From JACMLD01 sp039916305 (GTDB lineage: Bacteria; Bacteroidota; Bacteroidia; Chitinophagales; Chitinophagaceae), in contig JBDSLR010000008.1 in the NCBI GenBank assembly GCA_039916305.1, forward strand, positions 161,251-225,250: DNA of 64,000 nt, given 5' to 3'. The translations under genes and the position numbers were made by a program. Numbering within the stretch: the first letter of the stretch is position 1; every line of letters starts with the position of its first letter. The notes below the pieces were generated by a model. The model saw only the letters and a program-made list of their open reading frames with translations, was not told the DNA's origin and searched no databases. Positions 8,477 to 17,569 of this stretch are shown piece by piece.

Positions 8477-8498
8477 GTATATAGCATATGGCTTTTTA

Positions 8499-11168
8499 TT
8501 ATTGTTGTGCGTCCTGCACACCGTCCATACCGCTTCTCATATTCTTGCGCTTGAAGAGTGATACATCCAGTTTGCCAAAACGGTAATTAAAATTAAGGCG
8601 GAAAATCTGCTGATCCCTGATTCTTGAATAGTCCTGAATAACGATGGTGGAATAAGAATAGTAACTGTATTTCCTTGTTTTAAAGACATCATTTACACTC
8701 AGTGTAAGTGAAGCGGCCTTGTTTTTCAGGAATTCTTTCTTTACGGCAAAATCAAATCCATAATTCTGGTTTACATACCCTTGTGCGGAAGGTTGCGGGC
8801 CGCCGCCAAACATACCACCACCGCCGCCACCACCACCACGGCCGCCGCCACCATTACCACTGCTTTGTGGCAATACAGACTTGCTTTGGTAATCGCCCGA
8901 CAATTGGATACTGAAATTTTTAGGCAGTTTAAAGTTGTTATTCCACTTTGCAAAATAACTCAGGCGCTGCGTAGACCCACCAGCATTGGTGATATTGGTA
9001 GCATTAATAGTTGCATTGTAAAAGTTGATATTGGTCGTCATGTCCCACCATTTGGTAAGTGGTGTTCTGCCGGTTACTTCCAGGCCATAAGACGTACTGC
9101 TATTGGCATTCTGGTAAGAGGTGAAAGTGGCGCTGTCAGTAATTTTATCAGATACCACATCTTTGAACTGGTAGCGGGTAATGAGGTCAGTAGTATGCTT
9201 AAAATACACTGAAGCCAGGATGCTATAATTCTTGGGGAAGGTTTTTTGATAAGACATTTCAAAAGAATTGGTAAACTCCGGTTTCAGACCAGGATTACCC
9301 ACCGTGGGATACTGCGGGTTGGTAATATCTTTATATGGAATCAACTGGAAGAAATTAGGACGATTGATCCTTCTTGAATAATTGATCTGGAAATCTTGTT
9401 TGTTACCCAGTTCTTTGGTAAGGAACACGCTTGGAAAAAGACTGATAGGATAACTGGTTTTGAAGGTTGAATCTTTTGCAGCAAACTTGGTACCTGTGTA
9501 ATCAGAACTTTCTGCTCTTAGACCCAACTGGTAATTCACCGTTTTTGCTTTACCAGAAAATGTGGCATACCCGGCAAACACCCTGTCTGTAAACTTATAA
9601 TTATTACTCAGGGAAGCATTGTATACATATGCAGGGGGCGTTATGGTATAATCCAATACATAGTTATTGCTGATACTGCTGTTGTCACGCACAGCGGCGC
9701 GGGCACCCATCTCTATTTTAGATTTTTCAGTAATGGGGTTGCTGTAATCCACCTGCGCAGTGAAGAATTTATTTTTTCCCTGTCCTAGGGTCTGGCGCAG
9801 GTAGCGCTGGCCTTTCGGTAAATAATTAGGATCGGTAAGCGTAATATCATAAACGCCGTTGTTTTTGTTGGTGCTGCTATTGAAATTAAGATCAGCAGTC
9901 AGTTCTTTACCGGCTTTTGCAAAATTGTGCTTATAGCCAATGGCGCCGCCATAATTTCTGAAATTGGCTGTTGAACTGGTAAGCTGGGTGCCTCTTGTAA
10001 ATATTGAACCATTCCTCACAGAATCAAAGTTCAGGTTGTCTGCATTGTCAAAATTACCGCGCACAATTACGCCGGAAACCGTGATGGTATTCCTGTTATT
10101 CATCAGGTAATCAAACCCCGCCCTGCCAAATGCAAAGCTGCCGTTTGATTCTGTTTTTGAAAACTGATTAACGTCTGTAATGGGCGCTGTTAAATTCTGG
10201 CTGTAAACATTTCCTTCCGCAATTGATTTCCGCTGATTGTAATTAGCGCTCGCAAAAAAGTTTACTTTTCCCTGTTTCAGGTTAATATCTCCACCACCAT
10301 TTATTTTTCCGCGACTGTCTATCCCTGCCCTGATATTGCCATTATAACCCGCTTTGCGGTTTTTCTTCAAAACAATATTCAGAATGCCGGCGGTTCCGCC
10401 CGAAGCATCAAACTTAGCAGATGGGTTGGTAATGATTTCAACGCTTTCAATTGCATCAGAAGGTATCTGGTCAAGGGTAAGCGTAGTGGGTCTGCCATCC
10501 ACAAAAATGGTAGGCGCAGCGTTACGCAGTGTAACATTACCGTCTATATCAACATTTACAGAAGGAATGCTTTTCATCAGCTCCTGTGCTGTCTGGCCAG
10601 TTCCTACAATATTCTTATCTACATTAAAAATTTTCCTGTCAACGCCCATCTGAAACAGGGGTTTGGAAGCCGTCACCGTTACATTCTCCAGCAATTTTGC
10701 ATCTGCCGTCATTTTTATATTGCCCAGGTCTTTGTCAACACCTGCCAATGCCTGGCTCATATCACCCGCACCGGAACCATCCTGTGAAGGCATTTTAAGG
10801 GTAAAAGCTACTTTTTGTTCAACGGTAGTATAACCAATAGCTGACAATTTAAGTGTATAGCCGCCAAATACAGGCAGGTTTTCTATGCTGAACTCGCCAT
10901 TCGCCTTTGTAAGCATCCCACCTACCAGGGTATCTTTCCTTTTTTTTGTAGTTGTATCAAACTTGCCCATAAACAACTGTACGGAAGCCGCATCTATACC
11001 CTTGTTTGTTTTAGCATCTACCAGTTTTCCGTAAAAATGGCCAATACTCGCATTTGCGCCACCTGCACCACGTCCGCCCCTGCCTGCACCTGCTCCGCCA
11101 CCGGGATACTGGGCGCTTGCTGATAGAAGGGAAATCATAGCAAAAAGTAAAATCGAAACTTTTCTCAT
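8499..11168 (-). CDS. TonB-linked outer-membrane receptor (OMP_b-brl_3 type)
   Basis: An 889-residue outer-membrane protein. Order: signal peptide (MRKVSILLFAMISLLSASAQ), a Gly/Ala-rich linker, a carboxypeptidase-regulatory-like domain (about 30-150; IGHFYGKLVDAKTNKGI and GEFSIENLPVFGGYTLKLSA), a plug-like domain (about 170-270; SIPSVNVDIDGNVTLRNAAP and IFVDGRPTTLTLDQIP) and a long beta-barrel of the outer-membrane protein beta-barrel 3 family. A polyglycine stretch (about residues 770-788) sits in a late loop and is encoded by repeated CCN/GGN triplets. There is no SusD partner, so it is not a SusC. Ligand unknown; the family includes peptide or metal receptors. The ATG at 11168 gives the correct signal peptide, not the one at 11198. 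It stands alone between terminators. Confidence 0.88.
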   Translation of the reverse strand: MRKVSILLFAMISLLSASAQYPGGGAGAGRGGRGAGGANASIGHFYGKLVDAKTNKGIDAASVQLFMGKFDTTTKKRKDTLVGGMLTKANGEFSIENLPVFGGYTLKLSAIGYTTVEQKVAFTLKMPSQDGSGAGDMSQALAGVDKDLGNIKMTADAKLLENVTVTASKPLFQMGVDRKIFNVDKNIVGTGQTAQELMKSIPSVNVDIDGNVTLRNAAPTIFVDGRPTTLTLDQIPSDAIESVEIITNPSAKFDASGGTAGILNIVLKKNRKAGYNGNIRAGIDSRGKINGGGDINLKQGKVNFFASANYNQRKSIAEGNVYSQNLTAPITDVNQFSKTESNGSFAFGRAGFDYLMNNRNTITVSGVIVRGNFDNADNLNFDSVRNGSIFTRGTQLTSSTANFRNYGGAIGYKHNFAKAGKELTADLNFNSSTNKNNGVYDITLTDPNYLPKGQRYLRQTLGQGKNKFFTAQVDYSNPITEKSKIEMGARAAVRDNSSISNNYVLDYTITPPAYVYNASLSNNYKFTDRVFAGYATFSGKAKTVNYQLGLRAESSDYTGTKFAAKDSTFKTSYPISLFPSVFLTKELGNKQDFQINYSRRINRPNFFQLIPYKDITNPQYPTVGNPGLKPEFTNSFEMSYQKTFPKNYSILASVYFKHTTDLITRYQFKDVVSDKITDSATFTSYQNANSSTSYGLEVTGRTPLTKWWDMTTNINFYNATINATNITNAGGSTQRLSYFAKWNNNFKLPKNFSIQLSGDYQSKSVLPQSSGNGGGGRGGGGGGGGMFGGGPQPSAQGYVNQNYGFDFAVKKEFLKNKAASLTLSVNDVFKTRKYSYYSYSTIVIQDYSRIRDQQIFRLNFNYRFGKLDVSLFKRKNMRSGMDGVQDAQQ

Positions 11169-11346
11169 GTAGTTGTGTTGATTTGAAAATATAAGCATTA
11201 ACTGTTTGTCTTGTTTATTTTTTGTGAACCGGACGCAAAGCCGGGAAGATAGATTCTTTAGACGCCTGATTGGTGATTTACCTGCGCGTTAACACAAGGG
11301 TTTTGCAGCGGTTTGATGAGCGGTAAAATACGGGTATGGAATTACA

Positions 11347-11952
11347 TCAATGCGGTAAAAACAAGAAGACAAGAAGCTGTACCAGGCCAATTACAAAACC
11401 CAGTGTTGCGCCCAGCCATTTTAACATGCGTATTTCATGCTGCATTCCATTGAGGAACGCATTTTCAAGGGTGGCCGGGTCAATGGCCGCAATTTTGGTG
11501 GTTACCATATGTTCTATATTCAAATCTTCCTGCAGACGGCCCATATAATTTTTCATTATCTCCGGGAAAAGTTCCTCCAGCTCGGTCATGAAAAGCCCCT
11601 TCAGGTTGTTAATGGTCTTGTCGCCCACAAACATACCTACCATGGGCATCGACTTAACCAGTTTTATGCGTAAGAAGTGATCAATATGCGCTTCTGCCTG
11701 CGGCATTATTTTTTTAACATTTTCGGGGTTAGTAATATTCTGTTCGATTTCATTAACCGGTAACAGGGAAGCGCTCAACCGGCCGGCACTGACCGCCAAC
11801 GCAGGCAGTTTTTTTGGGATGATGCCCTGGAATTTGATACCGGCTATTGTCCTGGGAAGCTGCGGATGAAAAAGCATGCTGATTAGCAGTGCTACCAGCC
11901 ACCAGCCTAAAATAGCTCCAATAAGGGGGGTGAAATAAAACCACCAATGCAT
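11347..11952 (-). CDS. DUF445 family membrane protein
   Basis: A 201-residue protein with a hydrophobic hairpin-like segment at each end (FYFTPLIGAILGWWLVALLI at the N-terminus; LGATLGFVIGLVQLLVFLFL at the C-terminus) and a polar helical middle, the arrangement of DUF445/YjiN-like proteins. IPGIKFQGIIPKK-like phrase (IAGIKFQGIIPKKLPALA) is the family's conserved P-K/R motif. Function unknown. The ORF is open upstream to 12030 but the ATG at 11952 gives the family-typical start. It is divergent from the tRNA-His gene. Confidence 0.78.
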   Translation of the reverse strand: MHWWFYFTPLIGAILGWWLVALLISMLFHPQLPRTIAGIKFQGIIPKKLPALAVSAGRLSASLLPVNEIEQNITNPENVKKIMPQAEAHIDHFLRIKLVKSMPMVGMFVGDKTINNLKGLFMTELEELFPEIMKNYMGRLQEDLNIEHMVTTKIAAIDPATLENAFLNGMQHEIRMLKWLGATLGFVIGLVQLLVFLFLPH

Positions 11953-12007
11953 GGTACACTTAATTTTTATCAGCTGCAAAGAAACAGTAAATACTAACCA
12001 ATTGTTT

Positions 12008-12038
12008 TTTGAATGAAACCCAATTTCCATTACTTTTG
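12008..12038 (+). promoter_or_regulatory. Consensus Bacteroidota promoter of tRNA-His
   Basis: TTTG at 12008-12011, exactly 19 bp, then TACTTTTG at 12031-12038: perfect matches to both -33 (TTTG) and -7 (TAnnTTTG) of the primary sigma factor of Bacteroidota, 11 bp before the tRNA. This is the best single indication of phylum in the window. Confidence 0.85.
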
Positions 12039-12049
12039 CCCCCCAAACG

Positions 12050-12123
12050 GTAGCTGTAGCTCAGTTGGTTAGAGCATCAGATTGTGGTTCTGAGGGTCGA
12101 GGGTTCGAAACCCTTCAGTTACC
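12050..12123 (+). tRNA. tRNA-His (GTG)
   Basis: A complete cloverleaf: acceptor GTAGCTG/CAGTTAC, D arm GCTCAGTTGGTTAGAGC, anticodon stem TCAGA/TCTGA with loop TTGTGGT (anticodon GTG at 12084-12086), and T arm GAGGG-TTCGAAA-CCCTT. An extra G at 12049 can be the -1 guanosine that pairs with discriminator C73, the identity feature of tRNA-His. The CCA end is not fully encoded. Confidence 0.97.
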
Positions 12124-12130
12124 CACCCTA

Positions 12131-12164
12131 AACCCGGAACACCCTGTTCCGGGTTAATTTTTTT
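12131..12164 (+). terminator. Intrinsic terminator of tRNA-His
   Basis: Perfect 10-bp stem AACCCGGAAC/GTTCCGGGTT (12131-12140 with 12146-12155), 5-nt loop, then AATTTTTTT. Confidence 0.9.
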
Positions 12165-12249
12165 AACAACTCCCCCCACTCGTGTAATTTATTGGTCAAC
12201 TGCGTGTTAATTGTGGCCGTGCAAGACAACAACACCGCTTTTTTATCGT

Positions 12250-12257
12250 TAATTTTG
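12250..12257 (+). promoter_or_regulatory. -7 promoter element before the S41 protease gene
   Basis: TAATTTTG matches TAnnTTTG perfectly and lies 5 bp before the start codon at 12263, implying a leaderless or very short 5' UTR. No TTTG at the -33 position. Confidence 0.45.
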
Positions 12258-12262
12258 AGATA

Positions 12263-14437
12263 ATGCAAAAAATAATTCAATTTATGTTTAGTAGAAGAAG
12301 TTTGCCTATCCTGCTGACTGTATTGGTAGCAGGTATATTTATTGCTTTTCGCAGTTTGGGAACCGGTAATACAAATGATAATCCCCCTACCCGGTATGAA
12401 AAGATTCTACACAATGTCGGTGAAATGCTTACGGAGATTCATTATAGTCCTAAAGACATCAACGACAAGTTTTCCAAAGAAATATTTAAGAAATATATCT
12501 CGGTAGTAGACCAGGACAAAAGTATTTTTCTGCAGGCAGATATAACTGAATTGAAGAAATACGAGACTAAGCTGGACGATGAAATATTGGGTGGCCCGGT
12601 GAATTTTGTGCCTGCTGCTGCTGCTTTATTTCAAAAACGTTTACCGGAGGTAGAAAAATTATACAAAGAGATATTGGCACAACCATTTGATTTTGCAAAA
12701 GATGAAACGTTTATTGCCGATCCGGAGAAAAGGGATTATCCGGCTACGGATGCAGAAAGAAAAAATTTCTGGCGCCTTCGCTTGAAATACCTGGTACTTG
12801 ACCGGTATGTAGATATGCAGGACGCGCAGGAAAAAAATAAGGGCAAAGCGGGCAATGTTGTTAAGACCAATGAGCAGATGGAAAAAGACGCCCGTGAACG
12901 TGTACTAAAAGCCATGGACCGCACTTTTGACAACTACAAAATTAAATTAACTGAAAGCGAATTATTCAGCAGGTATGTGAACACGATTACGCAAACGATG
13001 GATCCGCATACAGACTATTTTCCGCCATTGGAAAAAAGATCTTTTGACGAGGAAATGAGTGGTAAATTTTACGGCATTGGGGCTTCCTTGTTATATGATG
13101 ATGGGACTATTAAAGTGAATTCAATCCTTACTGGCAGCCCTGCTTTTAAAAGCGGCGAAATTGCGGTAGGGGATATTGTTTTAAAAGTTGCACAGGGGGA
13201 AGCTGAACCCATTGAAATGGCAGGTTATTATGTGCAGGATGCGGTTAAAATTATTCGTGGTAAAAAAGGTACAGAAGTAAGGTTAACCCTCCGCAAAGTA
13301 GATGGTACCATAAAAGTAGTGAAGCTGGTACGCGATGAAATAGTGCAGGATGAAACTTTTGCGCGCAGTTCCGTTGTAAGTAACGGAAAAGCAAAAATTG
13401 GCTTTATCTTTTTACCTGAATTCTATGCAGATTTTGATGATCCGAAAGGGCGCCGCTGTGCAGACGATGTGGCCAAAGAAATTACGCGTTTGAAAGAGCA
13501 AAAAGTAGATGGTATTATATTGGACCTGCGCAATAATGGAGGTGGCTCTTTGTATGATGTAGTTAAGATGGTAGGCTTATTTGTAGATGAAGGCCCGGTG
13601 GTACAGGTGAGAGACAGGGACGGCAAGCCCAGCGTATTGCGCGACAGGGACAAAACTGTTTTGTATGATGGCCCGTTGGCGGTAATGGTAAATGAGTTCA
13701 GTGCTTCTGCTTCTGAAATCTTTGCAGCTGCTATCCAGGATTACAAACGCGGACTTATTATCGGCAGCACATCTACTTATGGAAAAGGAACAGTACAGCG
13801 TAATATTGGTCTTGATAAGACACAAAATTTTATGTCGGCCAACAGCGACCTCGGCACGATTAAGCTTACGTTGCAGAAGTTCTATCGCATCAATGGCGGT
13901 TCTACTCAGCTCAAAGGCGTTGCTTCAGATATTGTACTGCCCGATTTTTATGAGTATTCGAAACTCCGTGAAAAAGATGATCCTGATGCATTGCCCTGGG
14001 ATGAAATTCAGAAAGCCGACTATTCACCGTGGAAATATAGTTTTGATGCCAATAATATCCGCAGCTCCAGCCAGGCGAGGGTAAGCATCAACCCTGCTTT
14101 CAACCTTATTAAAACAAATACGGAGTGGCTGGCCAAGGAAAATGATAAAGTGTATTCGTTGAATATGGATAAATTCCGCGATGAAAAGAAAAAAGTAACT
14201 GCCACATATAAGCAGCTTGAAACACTGAATAAATTACCCAAAGAATTAACAGTAACAGCTTTGCAGGAAGACGTTACCAAATATGCCAACGATAAAGACA
14301 AGGATGATCGTTTCAAAGCATGGCTGAAAATATTGCGCAATGATTTATACCTGGATGAAACTGTAAACGTGATGAATGATATGGTTAACCAGCACAATAT
14401 GGCGCTGAACCAGGGTGCTAAGAAATTGCCTTATTAA
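12263..14437 (+). CDS. S41 family tail-specific carboxy-terminal protease (Prc/CtpA)
   Basis: A 724-residue Prc-type protease. Order: N-terminal membrane anchor/signal (about 10-30), N-terminal helical tail-specific-protease domain (about 40-235), PDZ domain (about 250-335; GKFYGIGASLLYDDGTIKV, LTGSPAFKSGEIAVGDIVLK), peptidase S41 core (about 360-560) and a C-terminal helical extension of the DUF3340 type. The catalytic serine is in NEFSASASEIFAAA (Ser482, middle Ser of SASAS) and the catalytic lysine in STYGKGTVQ (Lys508). It cleaves substrates from their C-termini in the periplasm, in E. coli including lipoproteins and peptidoglycan hydrolases. It stands alone between the tRNA terminator and its own terminator. 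Confidence 0.93.
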   Translation: MQKIIQFMFSRRSLPILLTVLVAGIFIAFRSLGTGNTNDNPPTRYEKILHNVGEMLTEIHYSPKDINDKFSKEIFKKYISVVDQDKSIFLQADITELKKYETKLDDEILGGPVNFVPAAAALFQKRLPEVEKLYKEILAQPFDFAKDETFIADPEKRDYPATDAERKNFWRLRLKYLVLDRYVDMQDAQEKNKGKAGNVVKTNEQMEKDARERVLKAMDRTFDNYKIKLTESELFSRYVNTITQTMDPHTDYFPPLEKRSFDEEMSGKFYGIGASLLYDDGTIKVNSILTGSPAFKSGEIAVGDIVLKVAQGEAEPIEMAGYYVQDAVKIIRGKKGTEVRLTLRKVDGTIKVVKLVRDEIVQDETFARSSVVSNGKAKIGFIFLPEFYADFDDPKGRRCADDVAKEITRLKEQKVDGIILDLRNNGGGSLYDVVKMVGLFVDEGPVVQVRDRDGKPSVLRDRDKTVLYDGPLAVMVNEFSASASEIFAAAIQDYKRGLIIGSTSTYGKGTVQRNIGLDKTQNFMSANSDLGTIKLTLQKFYRINGGSTQLKGVASDIVLPDFYEYSKLREKDDPDALPWDEIQKADYSPWKYSFDANNIRSSSQARVSINPAFNLIKTNTEWLAKENDKVYSLNMDKFRDEKKKVTATYKQLETLNKLPKELTVTALQEDVTKYANDKDKDDRFKAWLKILRNDLYLDETVNVMNDMVNQHNMALNQGAKKLPY

Positions 14438-14461
14438 CAATCATTAATATTATATTTTATA

Positions 14462-14490
14462 AAGCCCTGCTCCTGAGCGGGGCTTTTTTT
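14462..14490 (+). terminator. Intrinsic terminator of the S41 protease gene
   Basis: Stem AAGCCCTGCTC/GAGCGGGGCTT (14462-14472 with 14475-14485, one G-T pair) followed by seven T, 25 bp after the stop. Confidence 0.9.
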
Positions 14491-14690
14491 TATCGGTAAA
14501 ATACCCGTAATAATCATGCGTGGTTTTATCTGTTGGATGCACGCAGCATGATGATGATTGACCAGTAAAGTCTGTCACTGGTCCATAGCTTACGTTGCCA
14601 CAACCGGGTGCTGCATACAATTTTTATTGCAGGAATACGTATGCAAGTCAATTCCAAACCGGGAAGCTGCACAACTAAAGGAAGAACGCA

Positions 14691-14726
14691 AAAAAAATCC
14701 CCGGAAATGCCAGGGCAGTCCGGGGA
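14691..14726 (-). terminator. Intrinsic terminator of the GMC dehydrogenase operon
   Basis: Stem TCCCCGGA/TCCGGGGA (14698-14705 with 14719-14726) with an inner TGCC/GGCA pair, followed on the minus strand by seven U (14691-14697). Confidence 0.85.
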
Positions 14727-14799
14727 TAATACGATATTGTTGCTGGCTGACTGCTACAAGCCAGTATTGTGAAGCTTGCTTGCAGGGTTGGTGTAAAAC

Positions 14800-15477
14800 C
14801 TAGGCTTTGTCAAAGCTTACACATTCTTTCAATTCTTTTTCTGTGTAAGAAACGCCATACTGTTTCAATACATCTTCAGGCACGCCATTCCATTGGTTGG
14901 GAGCGTTACCTACATAGCCAAGATCTTTAAATCCAATCTTGGTGGTATAAAAACCGGTAACGGTCAGGTCGCGCATTTTATTAAAGAACGCAACGCCCTG
15001 GGTGAGCTCAGGCTTGCCCTTGGCTTTCTCCGGGTAAGCTATCAGGTCTACCATTTCTATTTGTTGCGTCTTGCTGCAGTCTTTAAAACCTTTCTCGAAG
15101 CGCTTCATACATTGTACGTCCAGCCAGCGAAGGCCGCCGCGCATGGGCGTCTGGTGATAAGGCATGTCTTTTACAATAAATTCAATAAAGGCAGGCACAC
15201 CCGCATCTGTGGCACTGCCACTGACCTCGTCTTTGGGTATAATAATATCTGCCAATAAAGTAATTGTGGCCATCTCATCGTCGGTGAAAAACTTATCGGC
15301 CATCAGCTTTTTATAATCAGCTAATTCCTGTGGCGTACGATCATAATTAAGGCCTTCTGCCGCTGCCACATCCGGCTTGGCTTCAATTTTTGTGTCTGCA
15401 TTTTTGCAGGCTTCCGCCAGCACGGAGGTTGATACGGTGCCCATGATAAGGGCCTTGATGGAATTTCTTCTATCCAT
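14800..15477 (-). CDS. Gluconate 2-dehydrogenase subunit 3 family protein
   Basis: A 225-residue small subunit of a membrane/periplasmic flavin dehydrogenase. The N-terminus MDRRNSIKALIMGTVSTSVL has a twin arginine followed by a hydrophobic stretch, a Tat-like signal, and a Cys at residue 24 (LAEAC) that could be lipidated. The gluconate_2-dh3 domain covers about 65-215; FFTDDEMATITLLADIIIP and AGVPAFIEFIVKDMP are its typical opening. It lies directly downstream of the GMC catalytic subunit (64 bp gap), and such small subunits are needed for folding or Tat co-export of the flavoprotein. No cytochrome c subunit follows; a terminator does. Confidence 0.88.
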   Translation of the reverse strand: MDRRNSIKALIMGTVSTSVLAEACKNADTKIEAKPDVAAAEGLNYDRTPQELADYKKLMADKFFTDDEMATITLLADIIIPKDEVSGSATDAGVPAFIEFIVKDMPYHQTPMRGGLRWLDVQCMKRFEKGFKDCSKTQQIEMVDLIAYPEKAKGKPELTQGVAFFNKMRDLTVTGFYTTKIGFKDLGYVGNAPNQWNGVPEDVLKQYGVSYTEKELKECVSFDKA

Positions 15478-15541
15478 ATAAATTATTTTATAATTTGAAT
15501 CTTTAGCTGCGGCATGTAATCCGCGTTACAAATCCAAAAAT

Positions 15542-17287
15542 TTAAATATTGTTTTTCTTCAGCTCTTCAATAATGTATTCAGATGCACGCATGCTAAGCG
15601 CCAGTATGGTCCAGGTAATATTTTTATCGGCCTGGCTTACAAACTGCGCCCCATCTACCACAAACAGGTTTTTACAATCATGCGCCTGGCTCCATTTATT
15701 CAGGGCCGATTTTTTAGGATCATTTCCCATCCTGGCAGTGCCGGCTTCATGAATAATTTTACCTGGCGTTTCAAGGCCATAATTGTTTTCAGGTCCATCA
15801 TTATCGCCCCAGGTAATTACAGCACCCATTTCGTGCATAATTTCCCGGAAGGTTTCTTTCATGTGTTTGGCCTGATTTATTTCATAGCTGCTGTATTTCA
15901 CATTAAAACGTAATACAGGTATACCAAATTTATCTACCACACCCGGATCAATTTCGCAGAAATTACTTTCCAGTGCCATGGCTTCTCCCCTGCCCGCCAT
16001 GCCCACACCTGCGCCATAGAAAAACCGGACGTCTTCTTTTAATGAAGCGCCATAACCACCTGCTTCTTTCTTCTTTCCGTTAACAGCATATTTGCCATTC
16101 ATTTTTTCCGTACCCATACCAATTCCATAACCTGGCATACCCATTCCGCCACCATATTCAATATGGTATCCACGCGGAAAATCAAGTTTCTTATTATCGA
16201 GCCACCAGGGCGAGTATACGTGCAAACCACCTACGCCATCTTCATTATAACGTTTACGGCCAAACAGGTTAGGTATATAGCCACCCATGCCGGCGCCGGT
16301 TGAATCATGCAGATATTTACCTACCACATTGCTGCTGTTGGATAATCCATTGGGATGCCGCTGCGATTTGGAATTCAGCATCAGCCTGGAAGTTTCGCAG
16401 GCGCTGGCGGCCAGTATCACTACTTTGCCTTCTACCTGGTATTCCTGTAAGTCGTCTTTGTTAATATACGAAACACCTGTTGCCAGTCCGTCCTTATTGG
16501 TGAGTACTTCACGGGCCATGGCATTGGTTACCACATCTACATTACCAGTAGCAATGGCAGGTTTTACCAGTACGGAAGAAGAAGAGAAATCACCATATAC
16601 CTGGCAGCCCCGGTTACACTGGCTGCAAAAAAAACAGGCTTTCCGATCCTTGTTATCGGGCAGTGCTTTTGTAAGAATAGACAAGCGCGAAGGAATTACT
16701 TTCACCCCTGCCTTGGTTGCACCATTCTTTATCAATATCTCATGCAGGCGTGGTTTAGGCGGCGGCAGAAAGAAACCGTCCGGATCATTTTCCAGTCCTT
16801 CATTGGTGCCGAATACGCCAATCATTTTATCCACCCGGTCGTAAAATGGTTTGATGTCTTCATAACCGATTGGCCAGTCTTCGCCCAGCCCGTCAATGCT
16901 CCTTCTTTTAAAATCTTTAGGACCAAAGCGAAGAGAGATACGTCCCCAGTGATTGGTGCGGCCGCCGATCATCCTGGCACGCCACCAGTCCCATTGTGTA
17001 CCGGCTGCTTTTGTATAAGGTTCTCCATCAATTTCCCATCCGTGGTAGCAGGCATCAAAATCGCCAAAAGGCCTGAACTTTGTGCTGGCACCGCGGCGTG
17101 GGCTTTCCCATGGCCCCTTCAGCTGGGTTACATTTTTTGCGGGGTCATACATTGGCCCTGCTTCCACCAAACAAACTTTTAAACCTGCTTTGGATAGTAT
17201 GTACGAAGCCATACCACCACCTGCGCCCGAACCAACAATAACAACATCGTATTGTTTGGGTTGCTTTTTAATGTTCAATTGTCCCAT
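15542..17287 (-). CDS. GMC family FAD-dependent oxidoreductase, catalytic subunit
   Basis: A 581-residue flavoprotein of the glucose-methanol-choline family. The FAD-binding motif VVIVGSGAGGGMASYILSKA is at about 15-34, and the C-terminal GMC block runs HEAGTARMGNDPKKSAL through VVDGAQFVSQADKNITWTIL, with the active-site H/N. A cysteine motif C218-F-F-C221-S-Q-C224-N-R-G-C228 lies mid-protein and may hold a cluster as in related three-subunit dehydrogenases. It has no signal peptide of its own, consistent with Tat export in complex with the subunit-3 protein encoded next. Related pairs oxidise sugars or glycosides; the substrate here (gluconate, glucose, a 3-position of a glycoside) cannot be told. 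Confidence 0.88.
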   Translation of the reverse strand: MGQLNIKKQPKQYDVVIVGSGAGGGMASYILSKAGLKVCLVEAGPMYDPAKNVTQLKGPWESPRRGASTKFRPFGDFDACYHGWEIDGEPYTKAAGTQWDWWRARMIGGRTNHWGRISLRFGPKDFKRRSIDGLGEDWPIGYEDIKPFYDRVDKMIGVFGTNEGLENDPDGFFLPPPKPRLHEILIKNGATKAGVKVIPSRLSILTKALPDNKDRKACFFCSQCNRGCQVYGDFSSSSVLVKPAIATGNVDVVTNAMAREVLTNKDGLATGVSYINKDDLQEYQVEGKVVILAASACETSRLMLNSKSQRHPNGLSNSSNVVGKYLHDSTGAGMGGYIPNLFGRKRYNEDGVGGLHVYSPWWLDNKKLDFPRGYHIEYGGGMGMPGYGIGMGTEKMNGKYAVNGKKKEAGGYGASLKEDVRFFYGAGVGMAGRGEAMALESNFCEIDPGVVDKFGIPVLRFNVKYSSYEINQAKHMKETFREIMHEMGAVITWGDNDGPENNYGLETPGKIIHEAGTARMGNDPKKSALNKWSQAHDCKNLFVVDGAQFVSQADKNITWTILALSMRASEYIIEELKKNNI

Positions 17288-17569
17288 GTAACAGTCTTGT
17301 TTGTTAAAAAGTTATTGAAAGAATAAATGTAACTAATTATGGCTTTAATAATACATGATTTTTTTGGAAGGCTTGATAAGTATTACAGTGTTGTTCAGCT
17401 ACCGCCGTTAATTGAAATTTTTACCAATGATGCAGCGGATTACACCGGCTATCTGACTTATGAAAGGTTGTTTGTCCTGCCCCGCTTGCCTTGGCCTCGC
17501 CATACCGCCTGATGACCAAGCCTTATTTCTGGCATAAAATTTAAACCTTTATAGACAAAACAATCTATT

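Larger units (their letters stand above)
14438..14799. other. Intergenic region between two converging genes
   Basis: Holds one intrinsic terminator for each of the converging genes (14462-14490 plus strand, 14691-14726 minus strand). Between them, about 200 bp show no convincing reading frame or RNA structure; an open frame of 81 codons on the plus strand (14558-14803) runs through the second terminator and is not believed to be a gene. Confidence 0.7.

Noticed and set aside
14558..14803. Plus-strand open frame of 81 codons.
   Set aside because: It runs through an intrinsic terminator of the opposite gene, contains an unlikely amino-acid composition and matches no family.
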